Assembly: GCA_038924905.1 (NCBI GenBank)
Contig: JBCKUK010000008.1
Span: 1-48,540, forward strand
DNA length: 48,540 bases
Source: JBCKUK01 sp038924905
GTDB taxonomy: Bacteria; Pseudomonadota; Gammaproteobacteria; Burkholderiales; Methylophilaceae
Direction of reading: 5' to 3'
The notes below the pieces were generated by a model, which did no database searches, was not told where the DNA came from, and worked only from the letters and a program-made list of their open reading frames with translations. Below, one piece after another: positions 24,718 to 32,028 of the stretch. How positions within the stretch are numbered: position 1 is the stretch's first letter; each line of letters starts with the position of its first letter. Position numbers and translations under genes: made by a program.

Positions 24718-25733
24718 CTCGCAGGTCATGGATCAGCACCGAAGAGTCGCTGGCGGTGACCCGGCAATGTGAGCTGGTCGTGGTCAACCGCACCACGGTC
24801 TATGCGCCGCACCTGGTTGCAGAACCGGACGCGCAGGAACTGGCGTTGCTGTCACTGATCGACACCGAGTACACGCGCCACCCGTTCTACGGCAGCCGCA
24901 AGATGACGGTGTATTTGCGCGACCTGGGGCAGGCGATCAACCGCAAGCGGGTGCAGCGACTAATGCGTATGCTGGGGCTGGCCGGGATGGCGCCGGGGCC
25001 TCATACCAGCCAGCCACACCCGCAGCACAAGGTGTATCCGTACCTGCTGCGCGGCGTGCTGGTGACCCGGCCCAACCAGGTGTGGAGCACGGACATCACC
25101 TATATCCGCCTGCCGCGCGGGTTCGTGTACCTGGTGGCGGTGATCGACTGGTACTCGCGGCGCGTGCTGTCATGGCGGCTGTCCAACACGATGGATAGCG
25201 AGTTCTGTGTGGATTGTCTGGAACAGGCGTTGCAGAGTCATGGCACGCCGGAGATATTCAACACCGACCAGAGCCTGCCCCGTACCCGATACGGGGGCTG
25301 CCAGTTTACCAGTGAGGCATTTACCGAAGTGCTGTTGAAAAAAGGCATTGCAATCAGTATGGACGGACGGGGCCGTGCGCTGGATAATATTTTTGTGGAA
25401 CGGCTGTGGCGCAGCGTCAAGCACGAAGACGTGTATCTGAAAGGGTACGCCTCGGTCTCTGAATGGTTGTTAGGGTTGACGGAATACTTTGTGTTTTACA
25501 ACGGGGAAAGAAAGCACCAGTCGCTGGGCTACGACACGCCCGATGAGGTCTATCGGACAGGGGTCGGTGGCGGCGCCAGGATTGTGGATAAATACGGCGA
25601 GGCAGAAAAAACGCGTTTAGAGAAAAGAGAGAAAGTAGAAATAGAAACAAAAACAGAAGAAAAAAACCGGGGCAGCGCCGTTCGGCTGCATGTAAAAGGC
25701 GACCATCTTAAACTCGATGTATTATTGTCTTGA
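24705..25733 (+). CDS. IS3 transposase OrfB with an in-frame insert in the catalytic core
   Basis: Integrase-type (rve) DDE transposase of 342 residues. An HTH_21-like segment (TRHPFYGSRKMTVYL) precedes the core. Catalytic residues: first Asp in STDITYI, second Asp in FNTDQ, Glu in NIFVERLWRSVKHE. An 8-residue block SLPRTRYG lies right after DQ and before GCQFTS; without it the second Asp and the Glu are exactly 35 residues apart, with it 43. The block is coded by a 24-bp palindrome. The C-terminus (from about 300) is a long charged tail. Activity is doubtful with the insert. Confidence 0.88.
   Translation: MPAMTRRSWISTEESLAVTRQCELVVVNRTTVYAPHLVAEPDAQELALLSLIDTEYTRHPFYGSRKMTVYLRDLGQAINRKRVQRLMRMLGLAGMAPGPHTSQPHPQHKVYPYLLRGVLVTRPNQVWSTDITYIRLPRGFVYLVAVIDWYSRRVLSWRLSNTMDSEFCVDCLEQALQSHGTPEIFNTDQSLPRTRYGGCQFTSEAFTEVLLKKGIAISMDGRGRALDNIFVERLWRSVKHEDVYLKGYASVSEWLLGLTEYFVFYNGERKHQSLGYDTPDEVYRTGVGGGARIVDKYGEAEKTRLEKREKVEIETKTEEKNRGSAVRLHVKGDHLKLDVLLS
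25272..25299 (+). repeat. Palindromic insert inside orfB
   Basis: The 24 added bases are at 25272-25295. CCCCGTA (25278-25284) pairs with TACGGGG (25290-25296) around CCCGA, and outer AGCC (25272-25275) can pair with GGCT (25296-25299). Removing the 24 bp restores a canonical DDE spacing. Confidence 0.75.
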
Positions 25734-25768
25734 CCGAGGGGTCCACAATATTCGTCAGCCTGCTGCGT

Positions 25769-25870
25769 AAAATGAACTTACTTGCGCTAGCGGTGTTGCG
25801 CCATCTTGCCGTACAAATACGTACTGTCTGCGAGGGCCGCGCCTAGCCAGCGCGGCGCGAATTTCATTTT
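25769..25870. repeat. 102-bp structured element with terminal inverted repeats
   Basis: AAAATGAA at 25769 and TTCATTTT at 25863 are perfect inverted ends. Inside are further dyads: GTAC-AAATAC-GTAC near 25811 and CGCGCC/GGCGCG around 25839-25859. No coding frame is evident. It may be a small palindromic mobile element or a folded RNA or terminator after aspS. Confidence 0.45.
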
Positions 25871-25886
25871 TTGAAAACAATCACAA

Positions 25887-26657
25887 ATGATTCTTCAAAT
25901 GAATGTTGGGTTTGCCGAGGGTTACACAAGCCCATCTCAAAGAATCAGGGTCATTAGCGAAAACTGGCTGGCCAAGAATGGCTATTGTCCAACTTGTGGC
26001 CAAAATCTTAAAGCCGCCAAAGTGAATGCTAGAGTTTTTGATTTTGAATGTGTTTCATGTGCCCATGAATTTGAGCTAAAGAGTCAGCGTGCTATAAAAA
26101 CCGTTAGTAAGATTAATGACGGAGCCTATTCTTCAATGATGGAGAGAATAATTGACACGAAAAGCCCTCATTTTTTCTTTCTTGGATACAATGCCAAATT
26201 CTCTGTAACCAATCTATTGGCTGTTCCCAACTACTTTTTTCAATCTTCTGTCATAGAAAAAAGAAAGCCACTTGCTATTACCGCTAAAAGAGCTGGTTGG
26301 GTAAGCTGCAATATACTTCTTGATCAAATACCCGAAATAGGTAAGATCAAATTGGTTCAAAACGGCGAGATTATTCCCCAAGAAGCGGTAATTAAAACTT
26401 GGAAGAAAACGGCGTTTCTTGCCCAAGAAAATAAAATTGAAGCTCGTGGCTGGACATTAGACGTGATGAAATGTATCGAGCGCATTCAATCAAAGGAATT
26501 TAGTCTTGAGTCGCTTTATAAGTTTGAGCCTGAATTAGCTCACAATCACCCGCTTAATAATTTTGTAAAAGATAAAATTCGACAACAGTTACAAGTTCTT
26601 AGAGACAAAGGGTATCTGGATTTTGTAAGACCTAGATATTACAAACTGATTGATTAG
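25887..26657 (+). CDS. DpnI-like restriction endonuclease (methyl-directed)
   Basis: A 256-residue homologue of DpnI, which cuts GATC only when the adenine is methylated. The whole chain aligns with DpnI from memory, including the start. The zinc ribbon is C34-P-T-C37 with C55-V-S-C58; the PD-(D/E)xK catalytic set is D52 (FDFEC), E63 and K65 (FELKS). RKPLAITAKRAGW and INDGAYSSMMERI are family blocks. The C-terminal part (about 190-256) is the winged-helix methyl-specific domain ending KIRQQLQVLRDKGYLDF. The gene is visibly AT-richer than its neighbours and lies next to an IS, so it is likely acquired. No methylase accompanies it. Confidence 0.9.
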   Translation: MILQMNVGFAEGYTSPSQRIRVISENWLAKNGYCPTCGQNLKAAKVNARVFDFECVSCAHEFELKSQRAIKTVSKINDGAYSSMMERIIDTKSPHFFFLGYNAKFSVTNLLAVPNYFFQSSVIEKRKPLAITAKRAGWVSCNILLDQIPEIGKIKLVQNGEIIPQEAVIKTWKKTAFLAQENKIEARGWTLDVMKCIERIQSKEFSLESLYKFEPELAHNHPLNNFVKDKIRQQLQVLRDKGYLDFVRPRYYKLID

Positions 26658-26659
26658 CC

Positions 26660-26974
26660 ATGACCAGCCCATATTTAATGCAAACAGGAATAGTTGAGCA
26701 GCTCTTAGGTGCGGCTACTAATATTTTGCCTATTCTTCCAGAGGGGGAATCTAAGCAAGCTTTCATAAAGGCAATGGATAACTTCAAAGACGTAATTACT
26801 CCAAGTGCAATTTCTCTGAGTGAGATTTATGAGTATTTGTCTACCCATTCGATTGCTCCAACTAAAGAAGAAGCAATTAATCTACTAGAAAATGCTGCGT
26901 ATGACATTGACCTTAACTATGCTACGGACGCGGTTATTTATCATGTTGACGAATATATTTCAGGTATTGACTGA
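26660..26974 (+). CDS. Unknown small protein coupled to the DpnI-like gene
   Basis: A 104-residue, mostly helical acidic protein with no domain I recognise. Its start is 2 bp after the nuclease stop, implying translation from the same mRNA. There is no signal peptide or membrane segment. The C-terminal half has ATDAVIYHVDEYI. It does not look like DpnD, the small companion in the pneumococcal DpnI cassette, as far as I can recall that sequence. A role as accessory or immunity-type partner is possible from position only. Confidence 0.6.
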   Translation: MTSPYLMQTGIVEQLLGAATNILPILPEGESKQAFIKAMDNFKDVITPSAISLSEIYEYLSTHSIAPTKEEAINLLENAAYDIDLNYATDAVIYHVDEYISGID

Positions 26975-27002
26975 TAATTTATGCCCGTTTTAAGAGTAAT
27001 TG

Positions 27003-27452
27003 GTGGCATATAAAATCCCCGTTTCTGTTTTGGTGTTAATTCACACCCCCGATTTGCAAGTGCTTATCATGGAGCGCGCGGATAAAAAAGGCTTCTGGCA
27101 ATCGGTGACAGGCAGTCTGGAAGCGGGCGAGACGCTACAGGATGCGGCGATTCGTGAGGTGCAGGAAGAAACCGGATTAAACGCCACGAGTTACAAGTTC
27201 ACCGACTGGCAGCTATCCAACGAATACGAGATTTACCCGCATTGGCGTTACCGCTATGCGCCTGACGTGACACATAACACCGAACATGTGTTCGGCCTGG
27301 AATTACCAGCGCCGTTGCCTGTCCAACTCTCTGCCGACGAACATGTACGCTACGAATGGGTGGATTGGCGCGACGCAGCAATACGCGTTTTCTCCTGGAC
27401 CAACGTGGTTGCGCTACGTCAATTAGGTGAGCGGCACGGCCTAAAGTTGTAA
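27003..27452 (+). CDS. nudB: Dihydroneopterin triphosphate diphosphatase (Nudix)
   Basis: A Nudix hydrolase of about 149 residues expected to remove pyrophosphate from dihydroneopterin triphosphate in folate synthesis. The Nudix box GSLEAGET...REVQEETGL is complete, and SVTGSLE and HVRYEWVDW are typical of NudB. There is no ATG: a GTG at 27003 (6 bp after AAGAG) or TTG at 27000 must be used. In related genomes nudB follows aspS directly; here the IS and the DpnI cassette separate them, so it may have lost its operon promoter. Confidence 0.85.
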   Translation: MAYKIPVSVLVLIHTPDLQVLIMERADKKGFWQSVTGSLEAGETLQDAAIREVQEETGLNATSYKFTDWQLSNEYEIYPHWRYRYAPDVTHNTEHVFGLELPAPLPVQLSADEHVRYEWVDWRDAAIRVFSWTNVVALRQLGERHGLKL

Positions 27453-27482
27453 GATGGGCGAATAGCCCCATATAAAGCCATT

Positions 27483-28597
27483 ATGCAAACGACAACCTTA
27501 AAATTAAAACCGGCAAAATTTGAGCCGATCAAATTTGAGCGCTTTCAGGCGACGCAAGAGGGCGAGCTGCAAGAGCGCATCGTCAATGCGCGCAAAAAAC
27601 TTGGCTCACGGCTGGTGATTCTTGGCCACCACTACCAGCAGGAAAGCGTTTACCGTCATGCCGATTTAACCGGCGATTCGCTGAAGTTATCGCGCCACGC
27701 GGCAGAGGTGGATGCAGAATACATTGTCTTTTTAGGCGTGCATTTTATGGCCGAGGTGGCGGATATTCTCTCGCGCCCTGACCAAAGCGTGATGCTGCCC
27801 GACCTTGCCGCGGGTTGCTCGATGGCGGATATGGCAAACCTGGCAAAAGTGGAACGCTCGTTCCGCGAGTTATCCAAGGTACTGGATTTTGATAAAACCA
27901 TCACACCGCTCACTTATATCAATTCCGCTGCTGATCTCAAAGCCTTTTGCGGTGAGCATGGCGGCATTGTCTGCACCTCTACCAACGCTACCAAGATGAT
28001 TGAATGGAGCTTTGCTCAACGCGAAAAAGTGCTGTTTTTCCCTGACCAGAACCTGGGCCGCTGGAGCGGCCACAAAATGGGAATCCCGCTCGAGCAAATG
28101 CCGGTATGGGACCCAGACCAGCCGATGGGCGGCCTGACCGATGAGCAAATCAAGAACGCAAAAATCCTGCTGTGGAAAGGCCACTGCGCGGTGCACCAGA
28201 TGTTCCGTGCACAGAACGTCATCAATTTCCGTCGTGAGCACCCGGAAGGCATCGTGATTTCGCACCCGGAAGCGCCCTATGAAGTTTGTCTGCAATCCGA
28301 TTACGTGGGTTCGACGGAATACATTATCAAAACGGTTAGCGCCGCACCGGCTGGCAGGCACAGAGCTGAATCTGGTAAACTGCCTGGCGGAGAGGATGAA
28401 GCCGGAAGGCAAGATTGTGCAGTTTATGTCGCATGTGGTGTGTGAGTGCTCCACCATGGCAAGAATAGACCTGCAGCCACCTGGCCTGGACGCTGGAAAA
28501 TCTCGCAGCAGGCAATGTGGTGAACCAGATCAAGGTATTGCCACAAGAAGCCACGCTCGCCAAACTTGCCCTACAACGTATGCTGGATGCCTCTTAA
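27483..28597 (+). pseudogene. nadA: Quinolinate synthase NadA, two frameshifts
   Basis: Three frames in series spell a full NadA, the 4Fe-4S enzyme making quinolinate from iminoaspartate and DHAP for NAD. Frame 1 runs from ATG 27483 through LGHHYQ, CSMADMAN, CTSTNATKM and GHCAVHQ to YIIKTVSAAPAG, then is diverted. A tandem GGCAGGCA at 28353-28360 (4-bp duplication) shifts the frame; TELNLVN...GKIVQFMSHVVCECSTMARI continues in a second frame. An extra C at 28477-28478 shifts again, and ENLAAGNVVNQIKVLPQEAT...MLDAS ends at 28597. The intact first frame (to 28445) lacks the third cluster Cys (HVVCECSTM), so the product should be inactive. Confidence 0.92.
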
Positions 28598-28637
28598 ATT
28601 CAAACTTCGTCACGATACTGCGCTGCTCAAAGGCTGA

Positions 28638-29396
28638 TTGAGTTTGCATAACACGCTACGCATCGCTACTTTTAACATCCACAAAGGTGTTACCAACCTT
28701 AGTACGCGCTTTGCGCTGCACGAACAGCGCGAACTAATCCGCAAGCTACAGGTTGATATTGTATTTTTGCAAGAAGTGCGCGATGAGCACGTCAAACACA
28801 GCAGGCGTTTCAAAACCTGGCCTGAAGCCGGACAGGCAGAGTTTCTCGCTGACGCAGTCTGGCCGGATTATGCCTATGGCAAAAATTCGGTTTACCCCGC
28901 CGGGCATCATGGCAACGCCTTGCTTTCAAAATACCCCATCATTAAAACCACCAATGAAGATATTTCGGCGCATGCAACAGAAGGGCGTGGCATGTTGCAT
29001 TGCGAAATCGAAGTGCCGGGATGGGATATGCCTGTGCACTGCATTTGCGTGCATCTCGGCTTGTTTGCACGCTGGCGGCTCAAACAATTATTGGAGGTGC
29101 GCGATCGCATAGAAAATACGGTGCCGCCGAATGCGCCGCTGATTATTGCAGGTGATTTTAACGATTGGGGTATGCGGTCCGGCCGCCTGTTTGCCGAGAG
29201 TTTGCATTTGCGCGAAGTGTTTGAGCGCAGTAACGGCAAGCCGGCACGCAGTTTCCCATCATGGCTGCCGGTGCTACGCCTGGATCGCATCTACACCCGA
29301 GGTTTCCACGTTAAGCATGTGCAAGTACACTCGGGCCCGCACTTCATTAGGGTATCTGACCACGCTGCGCTCACTGCGACCTTATTGAAAATATGA
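28638..29396 (+). CDS. Endonuclease/exonuclease/phosphatase (EEP) family protein
   Basis: A 252-residue metal-dependent phosphodiesterase. Family motifs are in order: RIATFNIHKG, VFLQEVRDEH (metal Glu), GHHGNALLSKYPI, AGDFNDWG and the final SDHAAL. It starts with TTG at 28638. Its stop overlaps the start of clsB (ATGA), a conserved pairing in betaproteobacteria, which suggests a membrane-lipid-related role, but the substrate is unknown. Confidence 0.88.
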   Translation: MSLHNTLRIATFNIHKGVTNLSTRFALHEQRELIRKLQVDIVFLQEVRDEHVKHSRRFKTWPEAGQAEFLADAVWPDYAYGKNSVYPAGHHGNALLSKYPIIKTTNEDISAHATEGRGMLHCEIEVPGWDMPVHCICVHLGLFARWRLKQLLEVRDRIENTVPPNAPLIIAGDFNDWGMRSGRLFAESLHLREVFERSNGKPARSFPSWLPVLRLDRIYTRGFHVKHVQVHSGPHFIRVSDHAALTATLLKI

Positions 29397-30544
29397 TGCA
29401 TTTTAAAGAAGGCAATCAAGTCACACTTCTGCGCAATGGCACGGAGTATTTTCCTGCGCTGGAAGCGGCAATTGACAGCGCAGGACAAGAAGTTTATCTA
29501 CAAACTTATATTTTTGATCCGGATAACACAGGTATGCGTATTGCTGACGCCCTCAAGCGAGCCGCAATTCGTGGTGTGGTGGTGTGTGTGCTGCTGGATG
29601 GCTTTGGCTGCAAAGATATGCCCCCGGCATTTGTGCAGGATATGCGGCAGGCAGGTGTTGGCGTACTGATTTACCGGCCTAAAATTTCCCCCTGGACATT
29701 TAGGCGCCAGCGCCTGCGCCGTCTGCACAGCAAGCTGATTGTGGTTGATGGCAGAATTGCCTTTGTTGGGGGCATCAACATCATTGACGATCTCAACACG
29801 CCCGACCATACGCCACCAAGGATAGATTATGCGGTCAGCGTTGAAGGGCCATTGCTTGTTGCCATGCGCGCCAGCGCCCGCCGATTATGGCGCTCGGTGG
29901 CCTGGGCATCGCTGCGCCATCTGGATGCGGCAAGGCTGCCTGTTGAGCATGACAAGCCAGGCAATATGCGCGCTGCTTTTGTAGTGCGTGACAATGTCTG
30001 GCACAGGCGAGACATTGAAAAAGCTTATCTGGCCGCTATCGAAGAAGCAAAATCAGAAATCGTTATCGCCAATTCCTATTTTTTACCCGGCATACGTTTT
30101 CGTCGCGCGCTGATTGCAGCTCGCAAGCGAGGTGTTCGGGTTATTTTGCTGTTGCAGGGTCGGGTGGAATATTTGCTGGTAGATTATGCTGCGCACGCAC
30201 TCTACCAAAAGTTTCTCGCTGCCGGTATTGAGATTTATGAATATCAAACCAGCTTTATGCATTCCAAGGCGGCTGTGATAGACCAGTATTGGGCCACGGT
30301 AGGCTCTTCCAATATTGACCCTTTTAGTTTGTTGCTGGCGCGTGAGTCCAATATCGTGGTGGAAGATGCCAGTTTTGCCGCCGAATTACGTAAAGATATT
30401 CAGAAATCGATGGATATGGGCGCAAGTTTGCTGAGCGCCGATGATTGGCAACGCGTCCCCATGATCAGGCATTTTATTTCCTGGCTGATTTATGGGCTAA
30501 TGCGGGTGGCACTGGGTGTGGTCGGTTACCCCAATAGCCATTAG
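29393..30544 (+). CDS. clsB: Cardiolipin synthase B (phospholipase D family)
   Basis: A 383-residue enzyme with two HKD motifs: HSKLIVVDGRIAFVGG (near 112) and HSKAAVIDQYWATVGSSNID (near 288). PLD-type cardiolipin synthases join two phosphatidyl units using a His nucleophile. It has no N-terminal membrane helices, as in ClsB rather than ClsA, but a hydrophobic C-terminal stretch (LIYGLMRVALGVVGY). It overlaps the EEP gene by 4 bp. Confidence 0.9.
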   Translation: MMHFKEGNQVTLLRNGTEYFPALEAAIDSAGQEVYLQTYIFDPDNTGMRIADALKRAAIRGVVVCVLLDGFGCKDMPPAFVQDMRQAGVGVLIYRPKISPWTFRRQRLRRLHSKLIVVDGRIAFVGGINIIDDLNTPDHTPPRIDYAVSVEGPLLVAMRASARRLWRSVAWASLRHLDAARLPVEHDKPGNMRAAFVVRDNVWHRRDIEKAYLAAIEEAKSEIVIANSYFLPGIRFRRALIAARKRGVRVILLLQGRVEYLLVDYAAHALYQKFLAAGIEIYEYQTSFMHSKAAVIDQYWATVGSSNIDPFSLLLARESNIVVEDASFAAELRKDIQKSMDMGASLLSADDWQRVPMIRHFISWLIYGLMRVALGVVGYPNSH

Positions 30545-30579
30545 CCACCTGATTAGCCGTTCGGCAAGCGGGGCCAGGT

Positions 30580-30608
30580 TTGCCGCAGGGGTGACAAAAC
30601 TTTATAAT
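30580..30608 (+). promoter_or_regulatory. Promoter of tRNA-Thr
   Basis: TTGCCG (30580-30585), 17-bp spacer, TATAAT (30603-30608), with the mature tRNA starting at 30620. It is the best sigma-70-type promoter seen in the window. Confidence 0.75.
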
Positions 30609-30619
30609 TTACGCTTGTT

Positions 30620-30695
30620 GCCGGTGTAGCTCAGTTGGTAGAGCAGCGCATTCGTAATGCGAAGGTCACCAGTTCGATTCCGGTCATCGGCACCA
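30620..30695 (+). tRNA. tRNA-Thr (anticodon CGU)
   Basis: 76 nt with encoded CCA. The acceptor arms GCCGGTG and CATCGGC pair over 7 bp, with discriminator A. D stem GCTC/GAGC, anticodon loop TTCGTAA (anticodon CGU, reads ACG), and T arm ACCAG-TTCGATT-CCGGT. The anticodon arm AGCGCATTCGTAATGCGA is the same as in enterobacterial thrW. Accessory genes follow directly, as is common at tRNA loci. Confidence 0.97.
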
Positions 30696-30708
30696 TCTTA
30701 TTTATATC

Positions 30709-30738
30709 TTGACATACACATAAATATACACATAATAT
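30709..30738 (+). promoter_or_regulatory. brnTA promoter with operator repeats
   Basis: TTGACA (30709-30714), 18-bp spacer, TAATAT (30733-30738), then the brnT ATG at 30745. Two copies of TACACATAA at 30715 and 30727, period 12, fill the spacer and are good candidates for BrnA (ribbon-helix-helix) binding and autorepression. Confidence 0.7.
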
Positions 30739-30744
30739 TAACCG

Positions 30745-31017
30745 ATGCACTACGAATATAGCTCGGCTAAAAAGGCCGCCAATCTCAAAAAGCACGGGCT
30801 ATCTTTCGATGATGCAAGGCAAGTGATAGAAAGCAGCCAAACCGTCACTTTTGAAGACAATCTCTACGATTATGGTGAGGCGCGCTATATCACGCTTGGG
30901 CTACTTAATGGTGATGTTGTTGTTATAACCACGGCTGAAACCGATACCACAATCCGCATTATTTCAATGCGAAAGGCAGAAAAACATGAGCAACCAATCT
31001 ACTACCAAAATCGTTGA
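30745..31017 (+). CDS. brnT: BrnT-family toxin
   Basis: A 90-residue toxin of the BrnT (DUF497) family, RelE-fold ribonucleases that arrest translation. Family pattern: YEYSSAKKAANLKKHGLSFDDA, VTFEDNLYDYGEARYITLG, and IRIISMRKAEKHE near the end. Its last codons overlap the start of brnA by 32 bp, the standard toxin-first brnTA order. The ATG lies 7 bp after the -10 box, so the transcript may be nearly leaderless. Confidence 0.9.
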   Translation: MHYEYSSAKKAANLKKHGLSFDDARQVIESSQTVTFEDNLYDYGEARYITLGLLNGDVVVITTAETDTTIRIISMRKAEKHEQPIYYQNR

Positions 31018-31279
31018 TGATGCACCCATTAGCCAGGCCGACATTGATAGCGGACGGCTGGTGCTTACAAAGCGCAATGCAAGCGGCGCAGTGCTGCCAG
31101 CCAAGCAACGGGTGAACATGTTTTTAGATGCAGCAACGCTGGCTTATTTCAAAGCCAAAGCCGGTGGGCGCGGCTATCAAACGCTGATCAATGAAACCCT
31201 GAAACAGGCTATGCAAGCAGAAAACGTGGAGACCGTTATCCGCAAGGCGATTCGTGAGGAATTGCGTAAAGGTGCGTAG
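30986..31279 (+). CDS. brnA: BrnA-family antitoxin
   Basis: A 97-residue antitoxin of the BrnA (DUF4415) family. The C-terminal half has the ribbon-helix-helix pattern: RVNMFLDAATLAYFKAKAG, RGYQTLINETLKQAM, then a charged tail. It should neutralise BrnT and repress the operon through the TACACATAA repeats. Confidence 0.88.
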   Translation: MSNQSTTKIVDDAPISQADIDSGRLVLTKRNASGAVLPAKQRVNMFLDAATLAYFKAKAGGRGYQTLINETLKQAMQAENVETVIRKAIREELRKGA

Positions 31280-31359
31280 CCGTTTAGTCGCACCTAGCCT
31301 GCTAAGTGCTCGAATACGTTTTAACGTGTTCAATATTTAATTTTGGATGGGGAAGAGCT

Positions 31360-31630
31360 ATGAGTAATAAAGTGTTTCTAGCAATCCTTGGAGTGATTTT
31401 GGTTGCCCTGATAGGGTGGTAATGTCTATGATTACAAGGTCGTAGGGACACATATTGTCTATCGAATTAATAGATTCACGCATAAAGTTGATGCTCTCTA
31501 CTCAGGTCAAAGAGAATGGGAGGAGATACAAGAGACCCCTCGGCAGCATCACCCCGCTAACGAAGGTCACCCGGCAGACTTGTCCGACTGGATTCCTCCG
31601 GCAGAGGCACCCGCATCCCCGGCACAGTAG
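31360..31630 (+). pseudogene. Small membrane protein, broken by one base
   Basis: From ATG 31360 (GGAAGAG upstream) the frame codes a 20-residue membrane helix, MSNKVFLAILGVILVALIGW, then TAA at 31420-31422. One base over, an open frame continues at once: VYDYKVVGTHIVYRINRF, HKVDALYSGQREWEEIQ and a Pro/Ala-rich end to TAG 31628-31630. Removing one T near 31420 gives a single protein of about 89 residues with an N-terminal anchor and charged soluble part. Family unknown. It occupies most of the 400-bp gap after brnA; nothing else is seen there. Confidence 0.55.
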
Positions 31631-31683
31631 CTTGTCTTAATTGGGAGCGAGATATGAACGACAGCCAACAATATAAATAATGC

Positions 31684-32028
31684 TTAATCTGTTGTGTCTT
31701 TGCTAAAAAAATTCAGTTTTTCATCGCGCGGAATCCGCTTGAGCTGCGCTTCTGCAATCGAGGCCATTGAGCGATCTGGGTAGGGTTTTGTAGCGAGCAC
31801 TTTAAGGGGTGGGTTGGCACGCGTATATTTTGCCCCACGGCCTTCTTTATGTGCGGTAATGCGAGCTTCGAGGTTGTTGGTGATGCCGGCGTAGTAAGCG
31901 CCGCCCTTACATTCCAGCAAGTAGAGACACCAGCCCGTGCTTTTAACGCTGGGTTTAGTCGACAGCTTAGTAATCGGCGCTATGGCCGGTGGAATAATCC
32001 ATCGGCACGTCGTTCTGCCATTCCCCAC
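31684..32028 (-). CDS. GIY-YIG domain nuclease-like protein
   Basis: A small GIY-YIG protein of the YhbQ/UPF0213 type, up to 114 residues. WCLYLLECKGGAYYAGITNN carries the GIY...YIG core, followed by LEARITAHKEGRGAKYTR (catalytic Arg region) and AEAQLKRIPRDEKLNF. The domain starts near residue 32; the first 31 residues, read from a GTG at 32028, overlap the preceding zinc-ribbon gene in another frame and are probably not native. No closer ATG, GTG or TTG exists, so the true start is unclear. The cellular role of this group is not settled. Confidence 0.75.
   Translation of the reverse strand: MGNGRTTCRWIIPPAIAPITKLSTKPSVKSTGWCLYLLECKGGAYYAGITNNLEARITAHKEGRGAKYTRANPPLKVLATKPYPDRSMASIAEAQLKRIPRDEKLNFFSKDTTD

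Larger units (their letters stand above)
24360..25745 (+). mobile_element. IS3-family insertion sequence
   Basis: About 1386 bp, bounded by TGGACCC on the left and GGGTCCA on the right; the imperfect terminal inverted repeats agree at roughly 16 of 25 positions. It contains orfA and orfB in the usual overlap with a slippery A8G run. No clear 3-4 bp target duplication is seen (left flank ...CTATAG, right flank CAATAT...), so an old insertion or rearranged flank is possible. Confidence 0.88.

Noticed and set aside
24350..25755. Target-site duplication of the IS3 element
   Set aside because: Left flank CTATAG and right flank CAATAT do not repeat at either possible boundary.
26660..26974. Second DpnI-cassette gene as DpnD
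   Set aside because: Length and visible residues do not fit the DpnD/PcfM sequence as I recall it; left as unknown.
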